Below, piece after piece: positions 21,798 to 25,975 of a stretch of 25,975 nucleotides of DNA. Numbering within the stretch: position 1 is the stretch's first letter; each line of letters opens with the position of its first letter. This DNA comes from Silene noctiflora (lineage: Eukaryota > Streptophyta > Magnoliopsida > Caryophyllales > Caryophyllaceae), in assembly GCA_009801015.1 (NCBI GenBank), contig VHZZ01002988.1, forward strand, positions 47,579 to 73,553, given 5' to 3'. The notes below the pieces were generated by a model, which did not search any database, was not told where the DNA came from, and worked only from the letters and a program-made list of their open reading frames with translations. The translations under genes were made by a program, and so were the position numbers.

Positions 21798-23111
21798 TGT
21801 AACACCCCCATACTCCGAGGCACCTTACCAATGACTGCCTCCGAATATAAGGATGCTACCATCTCGGTTTCTCGAGGCAGTGAACATCATGGAAACCATA
21901 ATGAAACATTAAATAAATATAGTTTAAAGTGATTAAAAAATCCTCCATAAAACGGAGTACAAATCCAAACCAAAAAGAAATGTGATAACTAAACAAAGTC
22001 TGCGGTAGCTAAAGACAAAACTCGTGAAGACTCCACCCTGTTAACCCCGCCGCATAGCCAACAACCAGCATCATCAATACCTGCTAAGCCAACTGCTCAA
22101 CATCCCCGAATGGATCACCACAGTTTTGAAAACAATAACGGGGTCAGTCAACTGAACAACTATATAAAGTAAACAATGTAAACAAATCAGAACAAACTGC
22201 CACACATCACCACCACCATTATCACCACACATCACCACACATCAAGTAGCCGACTACACACCGAAGTGTGTAGCCCTGCCAGTGGGGACCGCAGCCACAC
22301 CACTTAACCACCCACAATAACCCAAGTCCCTTAATGTGCACATCCCTCCTGCGCTGAGAGAATGCAGGAGGCGAACAATCGGGGTAAGACCACCTCTCAC
22401 AATGGCTCACAATATCAATCACATCTCAATCATACCCAACACCAACATCCACCACCAACAACGCCATCACAACATCGTCACAATCATATAATCATATCAC
22501 AGTACACATTACAAGATCGCCACATTAATACAATATACAGTTCTACAATCAACTGAGTAGGGAAACCCTACCTCAACAAGCAAATCCGGAAACAAGCAGT
22601 AGATCAGAATGCTTCCTTTACAAAGTCTCCTCCTATAACGAAGCAATTACATCAAATAAGACACAAATCCCCAAAAACCCCAAAATCAGAAATTAGGGTT
22701 ACATACGATAGGCCAAAAGACTAAATCAAATACTTACCCCGACGATTACGATATTAAGATATGCGAAACCCCAAAAATTGACAAAGACGCGCCGCTGTTT
22801 GAAGGTTTAGAAGGAGGAACAGTTATCGATGTTTAGGTTTTTGTTTTAAAAGTGAATAAACGATTTACTGCTTCTCGTTCTAATATATATACAATTCCCG
22901 CAAAAAGCCGACACGAACCGAACACTTGGTCGAGTATAAGACACTCGACCGAGTCCACGACACTCGACCGAGTACACCTAACTCGACCGAGTGCTCCGCA
23001 CTCGTCCGAATCCCCGGACCCCAGAACTCTGACAGACCAACCCACACGGGCACTAGGTCGAGTACCCTGTACTCTATCGAGTGTCCAGTGCCACAAATCA
23101 CGAGTATTACA
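21798..23111. mobile_element. Solo LTR of an LTR retrotransposon (fossil)
   Basis: A 1314-bp unit begins TGTAACACCCCCATACTCCG and ends GAGTATTACA (TG...CA), flanked by 5-bp CGTCC duplications (21793-21797 and 23112-23116). No internal coding region is attached, so it is a solo LTR left by LTR-LTR recombination. Ty1/copia versus Ty3/gypsy cannot be decided from an LTR. It contains repeats of ACTCGACCGAGT at 22943, 22962 and 22981. It is inserted within the mariner transposase just after the QDNARP motif. The target duplication is still identical. Confidence 0.88.
22943..23010. repeat. ACTCGACCGAGT array in the left LTR
   Basis: Three exact ACTCGACCGAGT copies stand at 22943-22954, 22962-22973 and 22981-22992, each start 19 bp after the last, plus a diverged fourth at about 22999. 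They correspond to the ACTCGATCGAGT array of the other LTR with one base changed. Confidence 0.9.
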
Positions 23112-23736
23112 CGTCCACATTTTATCAATGATGATCCTGATTTCAAAAAGGTAGAAACAATAGATGGATGACAGATTGAATTGTCTTATCAAACAACCAA
23201 TTCACCAAACTTAAATGTCTTAGATTTGGGGTTTTTTAGGTCAATCCAATCTCTCCAACAAAAAAAAAGGCAATCAAGTTGGATGAACTTATTCATAACA
23301 CAATCACTGCGTATGAAGAACAAGATGTTCTTAAACTCAAGTATGTCTGGATAACATTGCATGCATGTATTCTTGAAATAATAATAATTAAAAAAAGGTG
23401 GCATAGATTACCCTGTACCGCATATGCATAAATCAAAACTAGCTGCAGCTGGTTTACTGCCTGAATATCTCAATGCTAACATTGATTTAGTGAAAAAATG
23501 CATACAATATGTACAGAATGTTGGTGATCCAAGCACTATAAGTGAATTAGTGAATTCACTTAGCAGATTAACAGAGAATGCATAAATTATAGCAAGTAGC
23601 AGTGGCACCAGTAATGAACCAACAGGGGACATTGAACCTGTTGGCACCACTACTGAAGCAGGTGGAGGTAGTAATGACTCAACATGGGAAAATCCCCCTA
23701 TTGGTAGCATTACTGAAGAAGCTGATATAAACATCA

Positions 23737-25050
23737 TGTAATACCCGCCTTGTTAGGGACCTTTGATCGTCTTTGACTGACCATAGATGCATGTTTTGGG
23801 CCACTGTTAGTCCTCAGAGATTAATCCTTCGTGTTAGTACCCGCTGAGTTTGAAGACTCGATCTAGCGGAGGCCACTCGATCGAGTAGCGTAGTCACTCG
23901 ATCGAGTAGAAGCCACTCGATCGAGTAAGTTGGTTACTCGATCGAGTAACTGGAGTCCAGCGATAAAATATATATTGCGATATCGTGTAATCCGAATCAT
24001 TTCATTTTCTTTTCTCCTAAACCTAGATGTCGCCGCCTCTCTATACCTTCACCTAAGTTCACCCTGATGGAAGCCTAAGGGAGTTGAGTTACCATGGGGA
24101 TGGGAGCATGTGTCGGGTAGCGTCACGCCGCTGGAATACTTTGTATAGGTATGTTGTCATCATCATCATCGTCTTCCTTAGTTTGGTTATGGTTGTAGTG
24201 GCAGTAATAGATTATCGTACAAATTGTATAGGTGGGTATGCTGATTGATTGTCGCCTTGCGGTTGTATGAGGTGTTGCTTCGGATTTCTAAGGTAGGGTT
24301 TCCCTACTCAGTATTGTATATATGGCTGTAAGATGATTTTTGGCTGATTTTTGAGTATGAGTTGTTAGTTGGTCAGTATTGGTATTACTATTGTTGATGC
24401 TTAATTATTGAATGTGTTGTCTATTGTTGTGAGGCGCGCCCTCGGCCGAGTGGAGTCACTTGCAGGAGTGACTTCACGCCCTTGATTCGCCCTCTGTGGA
24501 ACCCGCCACAGAAGGGGATGTGCACATTAATGAACATGGGTTTTCGCTCGGAAAGATGAGCGGGGATTTGGTGGGTACGGCTGCGGTCCCCCCACTGGCG
24601 GTGTGGAGTATCCGATGTGAGGGGTTCTCTGGCAGGACTACACATCTTAGTGTGTAGTCAAGGTGTGGAGACGTGACGGTGTGGCTGTATGTTTATTGTT
24701 TTATGCGTGTGTGGTTATACAGATACTGACTGTGTGTGGTGTTCTTTGTGTTTATTTTATGTTGTGTCTACCGTGATCCTTTATGGTGAGCAATCAGTCT
24801 TAGCAGGTTGCTTCTGGATCTTAGCTGGGTTCTTTGGAGGGACGAGTTCACCACGAGTCACGACAGATAGTTCACGTAGTTGGTTGTGTCTTGAGTTGTA
24901 TCNTTTCTTTTAGTTTAATGACTTGTAACAACTTAAATTGTTCTATTATTGACGTTTGATTATTACTTTACCTCGGGTAACCGAGATGGTAACGACCTTA
25001 TTTGTTGGGGAAGGTCTTGTTAAGGCTTTTTGGTAGATGGGGGTGTTACA
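23737..25050. mobile_element. Second solo LTR of the same family, opposite orientation (fossil)
   Basis: A 1314-bp unit begins TGTAATACCCGCC and ends GGGGGTGTTACA, flanked by 5-bp CATCA duplications (23732-23736 and 25051-25055). In reverse complement it aligns end to end with the LTR at 21798-23111. Shared blocks are the AACACCCCCAT terminus, CATCTCGGTTNYYCGAGG, GACTACACAC, TGCCAGTGGGG..ACCGCAGCC, TTAATGTGCACATCCC and CTGAGTAGGGAAACCCTACC. The two copies differ by many substitutions and indels despite equal length, so they come from different subfamilies or long-separate source elements. Separate duplications show two independent insertions, not one long inverted-repeat element. Confidence 0.88.
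23875..23947. repeat. Array of the palindrome ACTCGATCGAGT
   Basis: Four exact copies of a perfect 12-bp palindrome lie at 23875-23886, 23896-23907, 23915-23926 and 23936-23947. Start-to-start steps are 21, 19 and 21 bp, about two helical turns. A diverged half-site (ACTCGATCTAG) precedes at about 23857. Confidence 0.95.
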
Positions 25051-25055
25051 CATCA

Positions 25056-25541
25056 TCATTATGAAACATTTTGAACAGTTAAAGCTTATCAAAGACTGGA
25101 TATCTTATTAATGTCAACATTTTCGCAAATAATGTAAGAAGCAAGGAGAGCAAACAATCAAGAAGGTCACACAGAAGCATTTTGTAGAGTCTGTATTAGC
25201 TTTTGATGTAGAAATTTGCAACTCTTTTGTACTATTCAGTTTTTGGCACTAAGGATATTAACTTCAGACATGAGCAATTGAGTACAATTAGCTTTAGTAA
25301 ACAACACTCCTCAACATTGTTGTACATACACAGTCTCATCACTACAAATGGTGGTGGCATTGAATATGAACAACAACATTGTAGGCAATCAACTACCCTC
25401 AACATTAGAGATCAATGGGTAGATTAAATTAGATGGAACAAAAATAAAATCACCAGCAGCTATATCATCACCAGTCCATCATAAAGACAAAAAAAAAATA
25501 TTAAAATTAATTAAAGTAAAGGAACAAGAAATCAACCTCCC
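25056..25541 (+). other. Continuation of the mariner remnant and unexplained flank
   Basis: After the second LTR the interrupted frame resumes (MKHFEQLKLIKDWIS) and stops near 25110. The rest to 25541 is AT-rich with no right mariner terminus (GGGACGGAGGGAGTA) recognised. The small frame at 25227-25427 is not convincing. Confidence 0.4.
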
Positions 25542-25893
25542 TTACGATTCATCTTCGTCCATAAGACCAAAACCAGGCCAATAATTAGAAAGCTCCCCCA
25601 TAAACCATCTTGTAATAACTGGACTTTTTCGTATGGCCACCAGATCTAATTCATCATCTGAATTAGAAACAACATCAGAGTAACATGCAACATCAAATCT
25701 CTTCTCCCTTTCACTCTCCTCAATCTCATACTTCAATAAAACCCCAAACTCAGGCTATTATCGACATATATCTTCCATAAACCTTTTTCTGTTCTCTAGA
25801 GATTGATGTCTGGCTAACCACCTCTCAACCTTCCTCTCAGAATCTTCTTTCTTCGTATTAACCATCATTCTCCTCTCCCTCTCCTCATCCACT
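25542..25893 (-). pseudogene. Unrecognised charged ORF remnant, cut by an LTR
   Basis: From 25893 the minus strand reads VDEERERRMMVNTKKEDSER, then KVERWLARHQSLENRKRFME, meets two adjacent stops near 25757-25762, and continues in the same frame through PEFGVLLKYEIEESEREK and SPVITRWFMGELSNYWPGFG to a stop at 25542. The same frame before and after the stops suggests one former coding region of at least about 115 codons. The N-terminal half is a charged helix or coiled coil; the C-terminal half is acidic with a W-rich end. I know no matching family. The open half alone (25736-25542, MKYEIEESEREKRFDV) could be a short gene. Its upstream end is lost at 25894, where an LTR begins. Confidence 0.4.
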
Positions 25894-25975
25894 GTAACAC
25901 CCCCACACTCTAAGGCGCCTGGCCAGGGCCTCCTCGGGCATGGGGAGCGTCACGCGCCTCGGTTTCCCGAGACGA
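25894..25975. mobile_element. Start of a third LTR of the same family, running off the window (fossil)
   Basis: TGTAACACCCCCACACTCTA matches the start of the LTR at 21798, and GCCTCGGTTTCCCGAG farther on matches its CTCGGTTTCTCGAG block at the same relative position. Only 82 bp are in view, so solo LTR or full element cannot be decided. Confidence 0.8.

Larger units (their letters stand above)
20900..23736 (+). pseudogene. Plant mariner-like transposase (DD39D), decayed and interrupted
   Basis: One frame from about 20989 reads GKPRYGIINELAARYSVDRK, then helix-turn-helix-like segments (GVSQSTISRWV), NIIHMDEKWFFKTKPSTRFY, FDGKIGIWPFVIQVLA, NRVAGTLETK and IIIQQDNARP, where a solo LTR interrupts it. 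It resumes at 23117 in HFINDDPDFKK, NSPNLNVLDLGFFRSIQSLQ and PVPHMHKSKLAAAGLLPEYL. Catalytic residues are D at 21415-21417, D at 21784-21786 and D at 23223-23225; leaving out the LTR and one copy of its duplication, 39 residues separate the last two, the plant mariner DD39D signature. At least six in-frame stops (for example near 21080, 21225, 21346 and 23168) make it dead. The usual SPD before the last D is SPN. The frame ends ENA-stop near 23585; a G/S/T/E-rich stretch continues open to a second LTR at 23737 and resumes at 25056. This family mobilises Stowaway MITEs. Confidence 0.9.

Noticed and set aside
22833-23192. Overlapping ORFs rich in TRPS or RVRCT repeats
   Set aside because: They are translations of the ACTCGACCGAGT array in the left LTR.
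22943-23947. CRISPR-like array of short spaced repeats
   Set aside because: The units are 12-bp palindromes with 7-9 bp spacers inside plant LTRs, in a clearly eukaryotic context.
24421-24913. ORFs in the second solo LTR
   Set aside because: They lie wholly in the LTR, on both strands, with no conserved domain.
21798-25050. One large element with 1.3-kb terminal inverted repeats
   Set aside because: Each arm is bounded by TG...CA and its own distinct 5-bp duplication (CGTCC; CATCA), and the mariner frame continues across each. Two solo LTRs explain it better.

Overview
This is AT-rich plant nuclear DNA: small exons separated by long GT-AG introns, and a dense load of plant transposons (PIF/Harbinger, hAT, Stowaway, a DD39D mariner, solo LTRs). 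The LTRs carry TGTAACACCCCC ends and arrays of the palindrome ACTCGATCGAGT. From memory, that combination suggests a Caryophyllales plant, but this is an impression and not a database result.

Layout. (1) 1-1300 is intergenic, with a long imperfect tandem duplication and a SINE-like insertion. (2) 1607-4385 (-) is a four-exon host gene, rebuilt by matching splice phases, for an unrecognised small protein with a basic, mitochondrial-presequence-like N-terminus, one membrane segment and a charged coiled-coil tail. A Harbinger-type MITE sits in its first intron. (3) 4413-5775 is AT-rich intergenic DNA. (4) 5776-11487 (-) is a complete nine-exon gene for a DCN1-like (DCUN1D4/5-type) cullin-neddylation protein of 229 aa. 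Its introns hold a 500-bp hAT element with an 8-bp target duplication and a Tourist-like MITE. (5) 11883-14058 is a PIF/Harbinger transposon with both terminal inverted repeats and its TTA duplication. It carries a frameshifted transposase and is nested inside a repeat rich in the motif ATGGTACCC. (6) 14346-19610 holds an unidentified minus-strand exon series with compatible splice phases, plus a diverged second copy of one of its segments about 2.6 kb away. (7) About 20326-25140 (+) is a decayed plant mariner transposase split by two 1314-bp solo LTRs of one family in opposite orientations, each with its own 5-bp target duplication. (8) At 25542-25893 (-) is an unrecognised charged ORF remnant, cut at 25894 by the start of a third LTR of the same family, which runs off the window.

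Two loci are convincing host genes (2 and 4), and one is a tentative gene (6). They show no functional link. The clearest stories are structural: nested transposition, Harbinger MITEs beside a Harbinger transposase source whose ends resemble them, and a mariner split by two solo LTRs. I did not find a convincing new biological system. The best candidates for novelty are the unidentified spliced locus at 14.9-18.6 kb, the ORF remnant at 25.5-25.9 kb and the palindrome array in the LTRs.
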